DNA from: Pseudomonas fluorescens
GTDB taxonomy: Bacteria > Pseudomonadota > Gammaproteobacteria > Pseudomonadales > Pseudomonadaceae
Assembly: GCF_001307155.1 (NCBI RefSeq)
Contig: NZ_CP012830.1
Location: 5,950,501 to 6,014,500, forward strand
Reading direction: 5' to 3'
Length of the DNA stretch: 64,000 nt
Shown here: positions 40,870 to 49,565 of the stretch, piece after piece
How the letters are laid out: each line of letters starts with the position of its first letter
Position numbering within the stretch: the stretch's first letter is position 1
Notes under the pieces: model-generated
Told to the model about the DNA's origin: nothing
The model's database searches: none
What the model saw: only the letters and a program-made list of their open reading frames with translations
Position numbers and translations under genes: made by a program

Positions 40870-41934
40870 ATGCGCCAAAAAAATGTTGAAAACCGGGATC
40901 TGCCACCACGCATGATCCGCCGATCCCGGACGCGAAAGAGCGGCGAAATCTGGACGTCGTATTACTACAACGGCAGAGACTCCGACGGCAAACGCAAAGA
41001 AATCCCACTGGGCAACGACCTCGATCAAGCCAAAGTCGAATGGGCCAGGCTTGAGCGCAAGGCGCCGCTCAAGCCTAACCACCTGCTGGGCTACCTGTTC
41101 GACAGGTATGAAAAGGAAATCATCCCCGGCAAGAAGCCCCGCACCCAATCGGACAATCGCAAGGAACTGAAGCAGCTCAGAAAATCATTTGAGAAAGCGC
41201 CCATTGACTCGATAACACCCCAAGTGGTGGCCCAGTATCGAGATGCCAGGACCGCAAAAGTCAGGGCCAATAGGGAAATCGCCCTGCTCTCCCATATGTT
41301 CACCGTCGCCCGCGAATGGGGTCTGACGACCAACGCCAACCCCTGCTTTGGTGTTCGACGTAATAAAGAAACGCCCCGTGACTTTTATGCAGGGGAAACG
41401 GTGTGGGATGCGGTCTACGCCCAGGCCGTGCAGGAACTCAAGGACGCGATGGATCTTGCCTACCTGACCGGGCAGCGCCCAGCAGATGTACTGAAGATTG
41501 CGGCCACTGATTTGAACAGCGGCTTCCTGATGATCGGGCAAGGCAAAACCGAGAAGCGCCTGCGTATTCGCCTGGAAGACGCCGGCGCCCAATCTGGACT
41601 CAGCACATTTATTGATGACTTGCAGGAGCGCAGAGCGCTAAACGGTATCAAAACCTCAACCCTAATCACCAACACGTCCGGGCTCAGGATGAGCCAGCAG
41701 ATGTTGCGCAACCGTTGGGATGAAGCCCGCGAAAAAGCGGCAGTCAAGGCAGGGGCTGACGGTGACACCGCGCTGGCCATCAGCATTCGCCAGTTTCAGT
41801 TCAAGGACATTCGCCCGAAAGCCGCAAGTGAAATCGAACTGACACACGCCAGCCGACTACTGGGGCACTCCACAGAAGAGATGACCAAGAAGGTTTATCG
41901 ACGAGTGGGCGAGATCGTAAAACCCACGAAATAA
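40870..41934 (+). CDS. int: Phage integrase (tyrosine recombinase)
   Basis: A 354-residue enzyme. Catalytic residues visible are Arg in LTGQRPADVL, Lys in GQGKTEKRLR, the K-D-I-R box (replacing H-X-X-R), His in RLLGHSTEEM, and Tyr in KKVYRRVG. It should recombine the tRNA-Cys 3' end (attB) with the phage site. It stands 2.9 kb from the right att, with two cargo genes between, rather than directly beside it. Confidence 0.93.
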   Translation: MRQKNVENRDLPPRMIRRSRTRKSGEIWTSYYYNGRDSDGKRKEIPLGNDLDQAKVEWARLERKAPLKPNHLLGYLFDRYEKEIIPGKKPRTQSDNRKELKQLRKSFEKAPIDSITPQVVAQYRDARTAKVRANREIALLSHMFTVAREWGLTTNANPCFGVRRNKETPRDFYAGETVWDAVYAQAVQELKDAMDLAYLTGQRPADVLKIAATDLNSGFLMIGQGKTEKRLRIRLEDAGAQSGLSTFIDDLQERRALNGIKTSTLITNTSGLRMSQQMLRNRWDEAREKAAVKAGADGDTALAISIRQFQFKDIRPKAASEIELTHASRLLGHSTEEMTKKVYRRVGEIVKPTK

Positions 41935-42294
41935 CCCCCCTTCAACTAGCGTCAACCTGGTGCAAGGTTGGCGCTCCCCCACGAAAAATGCGAAATTGCA
42001 CCCCAGTTGACCACCTGATTACATGGGTACCGACCACTCGCTTGCATCAGATTAGACCAGCACGCTTAGTAACCATGCTCAGGAGAGGGCTGCCCACTGC
42101 TGCCGGTGGTGACAGGCAGCAATCGACCCATTGCTGCCTGTCAAGGAGGGCAGAAAACCCATAGCGGACATACAAGCAGAAACGCTCCCGATCACGTGCT
42201 AAAAACAAAAAGCGACTGCCTAGCTCCTGAGCTTGCAACAATGGAACCCCGATGACTTTCCAGCATCTGGAAAGTGAAGTTACTCGACTTTCCC
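41935..42294. other. Intergenic stretch after the integrase
   Basis: No gene is seen. There are two hairpins: AGCG-T-CAACC with GGTTG-G-CGCT (41948-41975), possibly ending the integrase message, and a perfect 13-base stem at 42111-42142 (GACAGGCAGCAAT, loop CGACCC). Confidence 0.55.
42111..42142. repeat. Perfect 13-bp inverted repeat
   Basis: GACAGGCAGCAAT and ATTGCTGCCTGTC flank CGACCC. There is no T-run. It may be a fragment of repeated debris, since the related text GTCCGCTTTTGGCCGATTGC occurs at 43440-43459. Confidence 0.6.
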
Positions 42295-43293
42295 TCAGGT
42301 TATATGAGGCTCAAATTCCTCATCTGCCATTTGGTGATATGAGCAGGCGTCACAAAGCCGGCCATGTTCAGATTCATAAATGGTGAGTGGCTCAAAGCAT
42401 CCTCTACAAAGCGGCATGTGCGGTGTTAATCCGCAGTCACTACATTCTACTCCGTCATACTTCATTGAGTGGCAGGCTGGGCAGTGGACGTCCTCCTCAG
42501 GCACGTCTCGAAGACTTTCTGACTCATACATCTTATCTTCGATCAAACCGATCAAAGTGCTTGAGTGACTGCACTTTACACACTGAAAACGAAAATCCCT
42601 TTTTCCAAATTTACCGTTTTGGATGTCAATCGGGTGAGGCTGGAGTAGCTTTGATCCGCAGCTTGGGCAATGACATGTAGATAGGACACTGAAAGCACGA
42701 GGTTTAATACCCGCTTCTTTCCAGCTGTTTACAGCGACGTGCATCGCTTGCGCATAAAAGTCGTGTGTTTGGAGAAGCATTTGCCAAGCATCGCCAAGTA
42801 ATTCGGCTGGATTTCGGCGAAGTTCATCCTCAATGAAAGACCGGAGTATAGGAAAAAGTTCAGATATGAAACGCTGAATCTCTCCAATCCCGTGATTGGG
42901 GTGAAGGTGTTCAAGCGCGTTACGACAGTGCTGTAATGTCGTGATTTTTTTCCAATCTGTTTTAACTCCTAGGCTGTCGAGGCGCTCGCCAATCATTCGA
43001 AAGTCAATTGTCTTGTTGCTTTCAAGTATGGGGATCCATTCGATACCTGCTGCACCAATCTTGGGGACGATTGATTTTGGCTTATAGATTAGCTCGACAG
43101 CTTCAGCCGGTGTAGCGGCAAACGATGCTATACGATATTTAAAGATTAATAGCATTCCAGCAAATAGGTTTCGAGCTGACGAAAGCGCTCGGATTTCCGT
43201 GCCACTGCACAGTTGATAGTCATGAACTCCGAGCTGTATTGAGTGTATTGCATTTTCAAGTAGTTTTTCCTTGTCAAACTCTTGTTTAGACAT
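42295..43293 (-). CDS. HEPN-like protein with zinc ribbons
   Basis: A 332-residue protein. The N-terminal half is helical and contains RNALEH (Arg124 to His129), the R-X4-H motif of HEPN ribonucleases, preceded by ARNLFAGMLLIFKYR. The C-terminal half holds six Cys pairs (CPSC, CVKC, CPAC, CSDC, CRGC, CDAC), so about three zinc ribbons. It is outside the phage core next to the right att. HEPN domains with R-X4-6-H often cleave RNA in abortive infection; activity is inferred. Confidence 0.6.
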   Translation of the reverse strand: MSKQEFDKEKLLENAIHSIQLGVHDYQLCSGTEIRALSSARNLFAGMLLIFKYRIASFAATPAEAVELIYKPKSIVPKIGAAGIEWIPILESNKTIDFRMIGERLDSLGVKTDWKKITTLQHCRNALEHLHPNHGIGEIQRFISELFPILRSFIEDELRRNPAELLGDAWQMLLQTHDFYAQAMHVAVNSWKEAGIKPRAFSVLSTCHCPSCGSKLLQPHPIDIQNGKFGKRDFRFQCVKCSHSSTLIGLIEDKMYESESLRDVPEEDVHCPACHSMKYDGVECSDCGLTPHMPLCRGCFEPLTIYESEHGRLCDACSYHQMADEEFEPHIT

Positions 43294-43585
43294 TATCTAA
43301 TTCCCGGCTTAATGATGGTCGCATTATGTAAATAAGGGGATTCTTTCACAATAGGTGTCCATAGGCGTACCCGGAATTACTTTTGCAACCTAGCCTGGTC
43401 AGACGAGGTAGAACATGGCAGCTCACATCCGTCATTAAGGTCCGCTTTTGGCCGATTGCTTCCTCTCATGGAAGGTTTCAGTCGCCCCTTTGCAGCAGGT
43501 CGAGAGATGGGCAGAAATCGCCGCCGGAATCTGGTCTCGCGAGGCAGTAATCTGTATCAGCAGCCAGTCTAAAGCGAATAAACTA
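43294..43585. other. Intergenic stretch between cargo genes
   Basis: No supported gene. The text around 43440 matches a repeat seen near 42120. Promoters of the two minus-strand genes cannot be placed. Confidence 0.4.
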
Positions 43586-44458
43586 TTACTCGATCAAACG
43601 CTCTTCAATGCCCAGGGTTGGGTTGAAAGAGATAGAGAAACCACCTAGCTTCCCGAAGTCGGTAAACATATCAAAACCAAGAAGCAGGATTTTTTCGCTA
43701 GTAACATCCGAAATGTACATAGTGCGAGAAACGAACCTGGTTGCCATGCAAATCTGAGCGTGCCCGCCAATTGTTGCTAATGAAGAATTTTTTATTATTT
43801 GCTGCAATGCAATGATCGGGGTTCTGTTTTTCCAATATTGCTCTTCGGCGCATGTTATGTTTTTACGTTCAATCTCCTTTCGGACATCCTCCTTCCGGTC
43901 TCCCAAAATCACGTACTCTCCATCAGAAATATTTCTCTCTTCAAAGCTAATTTTCGCCGGCTGTTCTGGAGAGTTATTTAGGACATAAAGTTTTGTATCG
44001 TTATGTTTTTTGCAGAAGCCGAAAATTACTATTTCACAGCGAGCCCTATTGGGATCATAAGCCCCCACCGCCATCAGATACTTTTGCGCTATTTTTTGCG
44101 TTAATTTAGCAATCTCCTCAATGCTTGGGATTCGTTCTTCGATTGACATAGATATATCACCGTTCTCGTCGTAATAATTTGTCTCAGTCAGATTGTCCAA
44201 GCACAACGCCAAGATGTCTTTTACGCTAGTCCCGATGAGAGTGCTACCCGCAAACCCGTAACAAACACTCAGGATTTTATGAGAATGCTCTCGAGTTACC
44301 GTGGCTTCACCCTGATATATATTAACGGGTAAAACAAACAATTTTTGCAAGCTGTCCGTCATTGTCCCTGTGCCACTTGAGACCCTAGAGTCTGCAACAG
44401 CCCAAAGACCTGGATACCAATCTTCGCTTTTGTTGTTCCAGCATATGATTGAAGTCAT
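43586..44458 (-). CDS. Possible Ntn-hydrolase (proteasome-like fold) protein
   Basis: A 290-residue protein. After the initiator Met, Thr is the second residue (MTSIICWNN), followed by GLWAVADSRVSSGTGTMTDS, LQKLFVLP and CYGFAGSTLIG. This spacing recalls the catalytic Thr, Asp and Lys and the Gly loop of proteasome-beta/Anbu-like N-terminal nucleophile hydrolases. I use ATG 44458 for that reason; an ATG at 44494 would bury the Thr. It is AT-rich island cargo. Family confidence is low. Confidence 0.45.
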   Translation of the reverse strand: MTSIICWNNKSEDWYPGLWAVADSRVSSGTGTMTDSLQKLFVLPVNIYQGEATVTREHSHKILSVCYGFAGSTLIGTSVKDILALCLDNLTETNYYDENGDISMSIEERIPSIEEIAKLTQKIAQKYLMAVGAYDPNRARCEIVIFGFCKKHNDTKLYVLNNSPEQPAKISFEERNISDGEYVILGDRKEDVRKEIERKNITCAEEQYWKNRTPIIALQQIIKNSSLATIGGHAQICMATRFVSRTMYISDVTSEKILLLGFDMFTDFGKLGGFSISFNPTLGIEERLIE

Positions 44459-44767
44459 TAATTCTCGCGTCCCTTCTTCGATTTGAAACCCCATCGACGC
44501 CGATGAGCGTCGAAGAGGGAGCCTATCTCGGCACGCTCGCCACTGACAATCATCATCGTTGAGTTGAGTTGATCACGCGGCCTCACAGGATCAATCGAGT
44601 GAATCGCTCCCTGTTTCGTAACAAACCCTCCGAATGTCCGTACTTGGCCGTTCTCTGCCGGTCATGGTTACGAAGCCTGCTGGTCAAGTCCGATGCAAAT
44701 GACTGGTCAGATCGAATGCAAACGGGCGGTCAAGTCAGTGCAATTACCCACGAAAAAAGCCAGCAGG
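44459..44767. other. Gene-free right end of the island
   Basis: Short frames here lack ribosome sites. The stretch leads into the arm-type repeats and att core. Confidence 0.45.
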
Positions 44768-44797
44768 TTGCGGAACACCTCCAAAAAGTTGCGGAAC
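44768..44797 (+). repeat. Right-end integrase arm-type repeats
   Basis: TTGCGGAAC at 44768-44776 and 44789-44797 (21 bp apart), within 90 bp of the right att core. They match the left-end copies at 498 and 561. Confidence 0.6.
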
Positions 44798-44820
44798 ACT
44801 TACCAAATCGCAGGCAATAA

Positions 44821-44853
44821 AAAACCCCGTAGATCTTTGATCTACGGGGTTTT
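44821..44853. terminator. Terminator of tRNA-Cys
   Basis: AAAACCCCGTAGATC-TTT-GATCTACGGGGTTTT is a perfect 15-base stem just downstream of the tRNA 3' end, active in both directions. Confidence 0.85.
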
Positions 44854-44854
44854 A

Positions 44855-44905
44855 ATAGTGGAGGCCGAGGTCGGAATCGAACCGGCGTAGGCGGATTTGC
44901 AATCC
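44855..44905 (-). other. Right attachment site
   Basis: 51 bases identical to 406-456. Here they are continuous with the tRNA-Cys 5' half, so the inserted element restored the tRNA. Confidence 0.92.
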
Positions 44906-44932
44906 GCTGCATAACCATTTTGCTACTCGGCC
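44859..44932 (-). tRNA. tRNA-Cys (anticodon GCA)
   Basis: A complete 74-nt tRNA on the minus strand: acceptor GGCCGAG/CTCGGCC, anticodon loop ATTGCAAA region with GCA, T-arm GGTTCGATTCC, encoded CCA. The 3' half is the island's att core. Confidence 0.95.
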
Positions 44933-45337
44933 CCAAACGTCCGATGCCTTAAAAACAACATCAAACGCATAAAAACTGGAGAGGGAAACTGGATTGCTAT
45001 CTGTTTCCAACCCTTTGATATCTAAAGGGTTTTTCTCGTTCCTGAATCAGGAATGGACGCAATTCTGGACGTGTTCGCCGGGCATGTCAAGGACAGGAAG
45101 AAAAAAATTCTATAGCTCCCTACCGGATACACTCCACAGGCGGGCAGACGATATCACGGGGCAATGCGCCCACGAGCATCACTACTGGATATTTCGCCAT
45201 TCGTACCTACGCTGATTCGCGAGGGATCCAGGTTTCTGGCGGGCTGTGGCTGAGTGAGGTACGACATCGACACGGATAATGCCGGCCTTACCACTAAGGC
45301 GACCTGAATAAAACGTTTCAACCCATGGAGTAAAAAT
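44933..45337. other. Junction stretch upstream of tRNA-Cys
   Basis: No gene found. A plus-strand terminator-like hairpin lies at 45009-45034 with no gene in front of it, and a short palindrome TTCCTGAATCAGGAA at 45039-45053. The tRNA-Cys promoter (minus) and the lipoprotein promoter (plus) should be here. Confidence 0.5.
45009..45034 (+). terminator. Orphan terminator upstream of tRNA-Cys
   Basis: AACCCTTT-GATATCT-AAAGGGTT with T-run. No plus-strand gene precedes it; it may be a scar from an earlier rearrangement. Confidence 0.6.
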
Positions 45338-46012
45338 ATGGACCTATCCAGAAACTTGCTTATCGGCGTTGCCTTGACCGGCCTGCTGCTTGGCGGTTGC
45401 ACCTCAAAAGTGATACAGAAGGAACAATACTCGGGGTTTCTTCCCAACTACAGCAACCTGCAAGAAGTCACCACCCCCAGCGGCGAGAAAGCCATGCGTT
45501 GGGTGACGCCTTCCTGGAACCCGAACGCTTACAACACGGTGGCCTTCAAGCAACTGGAACTGTACCCGGCCCCCAAGCCCAATGAGCGAGTCAACCGCCA
45601 GACGCTGGATCAGCTGCAAACCTACATGACGGACAGTGCCAAGAGCACACTGAGCCAGAAGTACCGTGTGGTGCCAAACGTTCAGTCGGCCCCTGCCGGT
45701 TCGCGAGTCCTGATCGTACGCGCCGCGATTACCGGGGTCACAGCCTCTAACGAAGGCATGAAATGGTATGAAGTGGTTCCGGTCGCAGCTGCGATAGGTG
45801 CGACTCAGGCGGCCACCGGTCACCGCGACCAAGACACCGAGTTGTACATCGAAGCTGAGATGGTTGACGCGAGCAACGGCCAAACCGTGGCTAAAGTCGC
45901 TCGCAAGGTCTTCGGTGAACAGTTGGAGAATACAAGCCAGCAGGTGACAGCCAACGACTTCAAGGCAGCACTGAAGAAGCTGACCAGCGACATGCAGGCA
46001 TTCCTTCGCTAA
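45338..46012 (+). CDS. DUF3313 lipoprotein
   Basis: A 224-residue protein with a lipoprotein signal (NLLIGVALTGLLLGGC, lipid at the Cys). Its body (KEQYSGFLPNYSNLQEVTTP; TELYIEAEMVDASNGQTVAK) matches DUF3313. It is probably in the outer membrane facing the periplasm; the function is not established. GGAG precedes ATG 45338. It is the first host gene right of the island. Confidence 0.85.
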   Translation: MDLSRNLLIGVALTGLLLGGCTSKVIQKEQYSGFLPNYSNLQEVTTPSGEKAMRWVTPSWNPNAYNTVAFKQLELYPAPKPNERVNRQTLDQLQTYMTDSAKSTLSQKYRVVPNVQSAPAGSRVLIVRAAITGVTASNEGMKWYEVVPVAAAIGATQAATGHRDQDTELYIEAEMVDASNGQTVAKVARKVFGEQLENTSQQVTANDFKAALKKLTSDMQAFLR

Positions 46013-46060
46013 CAACAGGGTAAAACGCCGACTCAGTTCACAGGGCTGAGTCGGCGGTCG

Positions 46061-47407
46061 TTACAGATACCAGCGATACTCGCGCGCACTGATCTCCTGC
46101 ATAAAAGCCAGGTGGTCCTGGCGCTTGTTCTCGCAGTACACATCAACAAACTCCGCCCCCAAACCCTCACGCAGTTGTGGCTGATGCTGCATGGCGCGCA
46201 CGGCTTCGAGCATTTCCAGCGGAAAATCGATCCCGCTGTTGCGATCTTCATTGAGCGCTGCGATCGGCTCGCGACCGGCTTCCAGCCCCTGCTCCAACCC
46301 CACCAGAATCGCTGCCAGCACGAGATACGGGTTGGCATCCGCGCCCGCCAGGCGATGCTCGATACGCAAATTTTTCGAATCCGAATCGGGAATCCGCACG
46401 CACGCATCGCGATCCTCGAAACCCCAACTGGCACGTGTCGCCGCGTTCACCGTACCGCCCAAACGCCGGAAGGCGTTCTGGTTCGGCGCGAAGATCGGCA
46501 TGCAATGCGGCAACAGTTCCAGGCAGCCGGCCACCGCATGCCGCAGTGCTTGCTGCTGGTTGGCGGCCAGCAGGTTTTTACCCTCGGCATCATAGAGGCT
46601 GACATGCACATGCATGCCGCTGCCCGGATGCTGCAAGTAAGGCTTGGCCATGAAGCTGGCGCGGTAACCGTGTTTGAGCGCGACGCCACGGGTGCTACGG
46701 CAAAACAGCGCCGCCCAGTCGGCAGCACGCAAGCCGTCATCAAGATGACCGAAGTTGATCTCGAACTGGCCCGGCCCAAGTTCGGCAGTGATCACCGTGG
46801 TATCGATGCCTTGCGCCCTCGCCGCTTCGACCATTTCATCGAGCACTGGCGAAAAGCGCGACAGCCGCTCGATGTGCATGTTCGGTTGATCATCGGCATC
46901 GTCCGACAGCTGATCGCGGGGGAACTGCGGCTGCCCGTCGCGCAGCTGTTTATCGAACAGATAGAACTCCAGCTCGAACGCCACCACCGGATGAATACCT
47001 TTGCCACGCAACCGCTCCAACACCTGCGCGAGGACCTCGCGGGGCTCGAAGACGATTGGCTTCTCGGTGCCGTCCGAGGTGATCAGCATCTGACCCAGTG
47101 GCTTGGATTCCCAGCTCACCGGCTTGAGCGTGCCGGGCACCAGGCGCCGCAGAGCATCCGGGTCGCCGTCGTTAAAACAGTAGTCGCCGATTTTGAACAG
47201 CCCACCCTGCACGCCCAGTAACACGCAGTTCTGCGGCAGCTTGAGGGCGCTGCCGGCAGCCACCTTTTCGAGCATCTCTATCGGATAGCGCTTGCCGTAG
47301 AAATGCCCGGGAATGTCCAGGGAGATCAGGTCGACATAGCGCACCTCGGGGTAGCGTTGGCGAAAAGCACGAACCTCAGCCAGCAGATCAGAGCAGGCAG
47401 CATCCAT
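46061..47407 (-). CDS. puuA: Gamma-glutamyl-amine ligase (PuuA/PauA-type glutamine synthetase)
   Basis: A 448-residue glutamine-synthetase-fold enzyme. It has the family's ATP/glutamate motifs (VVAFELEFYLFD; GPGQFEINFGHLDDGL; GSGMHVHVSLYDAEGKN; FRRLGGTVNAATRASWGFED). This class joins glutamate to amines such as putrescine, the first step of gamma-glutamylated polyamine breakdown. It is followed, on the same strand and upstream in transcription, by the regulator and oxidase genes. The exact amine is unknown. Confidence 0.8.
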   Translation of the reverse strand: MDAACSDLLAEVRAFRQRYPEVRYVDLISLDIPGHFYGKRYPIEMLEKVAAGSALKLPQNCVLLGVQGGLFKIGDYCFNDGDPDALRRLVPGTLKPVSWESKPLGQMLITSDGTEKPIVFEPREVLAQVLERLRGKGIHPVVAFELEFYLFDKQLRDGQPQFPRDQLSDDADDQPNMHIERLSRFSPVLDEMVEAARAQGIDTTVITAELGPGQFEINFGHLDDGLRAADWAALFCRSTRGVALKHGYRASFMAKPYLQHPGSGMHVHVSLYDAEGKNLLAANQQQALRHAVAGCLELLPHCMPIFAPNQNAFRRLGGTVNAATRASWGFEDRDACVRIPDSDSKNLRIEHRLAGADANPYLVLAAILVGLEQGLEAGREPIAALNEDRNSGIDFPLEMLEAVRAMQHQPQLREGLGAEFVDVYCENKRQDHLAFMQEISAREYRWYL

Positions 47408-47430
47408 CGTTGTTGTTCCTTTTATTGTTA

Positions 47431-47988
47431 TCAGGTGTAAACCCAAAGCACTCGCGTGAGCTGGTCAGTGAGGTTGCCGTAGCGACAGCGTGTGTGACTG
47501 TCGAGCTGAAAACTATCACCGGCCTGCAAGGTGACCGGCTCGTCGTCATCGCCCAACCACAGCGTCAACGCACCTTCCAGCACATAGCCGCCCTGCTCGG
47601 AGCTGTCGCTCAAGTGCCGCTCGCCACTGCTGGCGCCGGCCTCCAATTGGCTTTCGAGCATCGAGAACGAGGCCCTGATCTTCGGCGAGACCAGAATGTC
47701 GGTAATTCCGTTGGCGTAGTACAACGTGCGGCGCTCATCCGGCCGGGTCACCCAAGGCAACACCTTGGGTTTTGGCAGGCTGTAAAAATAGGTGGTTGGC
47801 ACGCCGAGGGTTTCGCTGATCGCGGTCAGGTCTGCCACGGTCGGCCGTGACAAGCCACGTTCGACTTGCGAAAGAAAGCCCACGGAACGGTCGATTTTGT
47901 CGGCCAATTCCTTGAGGGTGTATTTCTTGTGCTTGCGCAGATCGTGGATCAGGATCGCCAGCGCGGCGATTTCTTCTTGCTTGTTCAT
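47431..47988 (-). CDS. puuR: HTH-cupin regulator (PuuR/PauR-type)
   Basis: A 185-residue protein with an N-terminal XRE helix-turn-helix (YTLKELADKIDRSVGFLSQV) and a C-terminal cupin (SSEQGGYVLEGALTLWLGDD). It is the usual repressor/activator of gamma-glutamylputrescine genes and lies between the ligase and oxidase. It presumably senses the amine or an intermediate. Confidence 0.82.
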   Translation of the reverse strand: MNKQEEIAALAILIHDLRKHKKYTLKELADKIDRSVGFLSQVERGLSRPTVADLTAISETLGVPTTYFYSLPKPKVLPWVTRPDERRTLYYANGITDILVSPKIRASFSMLESQLEAGASSGERHLSDSSEQGGYVLEGALTLWLGDDDEPVTLQAGDSFQLDSHTRCRYGNLTDQLTRVLWVYT

Positions 47989-48013
47989 GCCAGTAATTCC
48001 GGAAGATGACTCA

Positions 48014-49315
48014 TCAAATGCTGTCGCGCAGTCGGTACCAGGCCTTGCCGATCGCTTCCAATGGCGCTGCCAGGTATTTACCGCCGGGAAAGCTGTCATT
48101 ACGCAAACACTGGTACAAGGCCAACTCGTCCGGCTGACCGAGAATCGCATCGGACACGGCGCGAGCCCCCGCCAATGTTGGAAGCACTCCATGCCCGGAA
48201 TAACCCTGTAGCCAGTAGAGGTCGCCGCGCCGGCCAATGTCGGGGGTGCGCTTGAGGGTCAGGTCGATATGCCCGCCCCAGGCAAACTCCAGCTCGACAC
48301 CCTTGAGCTGCGGGAAGACCCGCTCCAGATAGGGTCGTGTCGCGGCGGCGATGTCTTTGGGCATCCCGCCCAGATAGGTGCAGCCGCCACCGAACAACAA
48401 GCGGTTATCCGGCGTGCGACGGAAATAATCGAGGACAAACTGGTTGTCGGTGACGCAGACATTACTCGGCAACAGCGCGCTGGCTTGCTCGGCGGTCAGC
48501 GGCGCGGTGGCCACCTGATAAGTGCCCACCGGCAGCACACAACTGGCCAATTCAGGATCGAGTTGATCGAGATAGGCGTTGCACGCCAGCACCAGGACAT
48601 TTGCCCGAATGCTCCCGCGCTCGGTAGTCACCCGGTACTGATCGCCTTCTTCGCGATAGCTCAGCGCTTTGCTCTGCTCAAAGATGCAGCCGCCAGCACG
48701 CTCGATGGCTGCGGCCAGGCCAAGCGCCAGCTTCAATGGATTCAGATGGCCGCCTTCGGGGTCATAGAGCCCCGCCTGATAACGCTCGCTGGCGACCCAC
48801 TGCGGTAACTGCTCACGCGTTATGAATTGCAGGCCATCGTGGCCCCACTTATGGCTGGCCTCGCGTTGCCACTCGGTCAGGAGACTGACCCGACGCGGCA
48901 TGACCGACGTCCACAAGTGGCCGGGGCGATAATCGCAGTCGAAACCATGGCGCGCCGGCAACCCGCGCAACTCCTGCGCCGCCCAGCGCATGCCGTCCCA
49001 CAAGCGCCGCGCGCGTTCATAACCCAGCGCAGTCTCCAGGGGCGGCATGTCACACGACCAGCCGAGAATCGCCTGCCCACCATTGCGCCCCGAGGCTGCC
49101 CAGGCGACGCGGCTGGCTTCCAGCAATGTCACGCGCTTGCCCGCCAAGGCCAGGCGCAATGCGGTATGCAGACCGCTGAAACCGGCACCAATGATCAGCA
49201 CCTCGGCAGTGTGTTCACCTTCCAGAACGGCTCGGCTCAACAGGCGATCAGCGCAACTGTGGGCGTAATAGCTGGCGACATGCTGCGAGGACTGCTGAAA
49301 CATTCGGGCACCCAT
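48014..49315 (-). CDS. puuB: FAD-dependent gamma-glutamyl-amine oxidase (PuuB/PauB-type)
   Basis: A 433-residue DAO-family oxidoreductase: dinucleotide fold AEVLIIGAGFSGLHTALRLA, substrate-domain text AASGRNGGQAILGWSCDM, and C-terminal FAD part YWLQGYSGHGVLPTLAGARA. It should oxidise the gamma-glutamylated amine to an aldehyde. No export signal. It is the first gene of this minus-strand cluster. Confidence 0.82.
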   Translation of the reverse strand: MGARMFQQSSQHVASYYAHSCADRLLSRAVLEGEHTAEVLIIGAGFSGLHTALRLALAGKRVTLLEASRVAWAASGRNGGQAILGWSCDMPPLETALGYERARRLWDGMRWAAQELRGLPARHGFDCDYRPGHLWTSVMPRRVSLLTEWQREASHKWGHDGLQFITREQLPQWVASERYQAGLYDPEGGHLNPLKLALGLAAAIERAGGCIFEQSKALSYREEGDQYRVTTERGSIRANVLVLACNAYLDQLDPELASCVLPVGTYQVATAPLTAEQASALLPSNVCVTDNQFVLDYFRRTPDNRLLFGGGCTYLGGMPKDIAAATRPYLERVFPQLKGVELEFAWGGHIDLTLKRTPDIGRRGDLYWLQGYSGHGVLPTLAGARAVSDAILGQPDELALYQCLRNDSFPGGKYLAAPLEAIGKAWYRLRDSI

Positions 49316-49404
49316 GAAATTATGTTTTTATAATTTCATGAAAAACTACAGAATAAATTTCACGAGCGCAACATCCTGCTCATCCCTCGCAGACCGGATG
49401 ACCA

Positions 49405-49541
49405 GTAGCAGCTGTCGAGCCTGCGTTCGAGTGCGCAGCACTCGTAAATTCATGCAGCACGGTCGACCAGATCAACCGTATAGGCGGGTTTTACGACTGC
49501 TATGCAGCCGAACGCAGCCTCGCAGGCTCGACAGCTGCTAC
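49405..49541. repeat. REP-type inverted pair
   Basis: GTAGCAGCTGTCGAGCCTGCG (49405-49425, its first 20 bases match) returns as its reverse complement at 49521-49541. The spacer is about 95 bp. This is the form of paired Pseudomonas REP elements. It fills the gap before the cupin gene. Confidence 0.8.
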
Positions 49542-49565
49542 GGAGTGCGTGCTGGTCTTACTGTT

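Noticed and set aside
46112..47221. A 369-codon plus-strand frame opposite the glutamine synthetase-like gene
   Set aside because: It is the antisense of a gene with complete family motifs.
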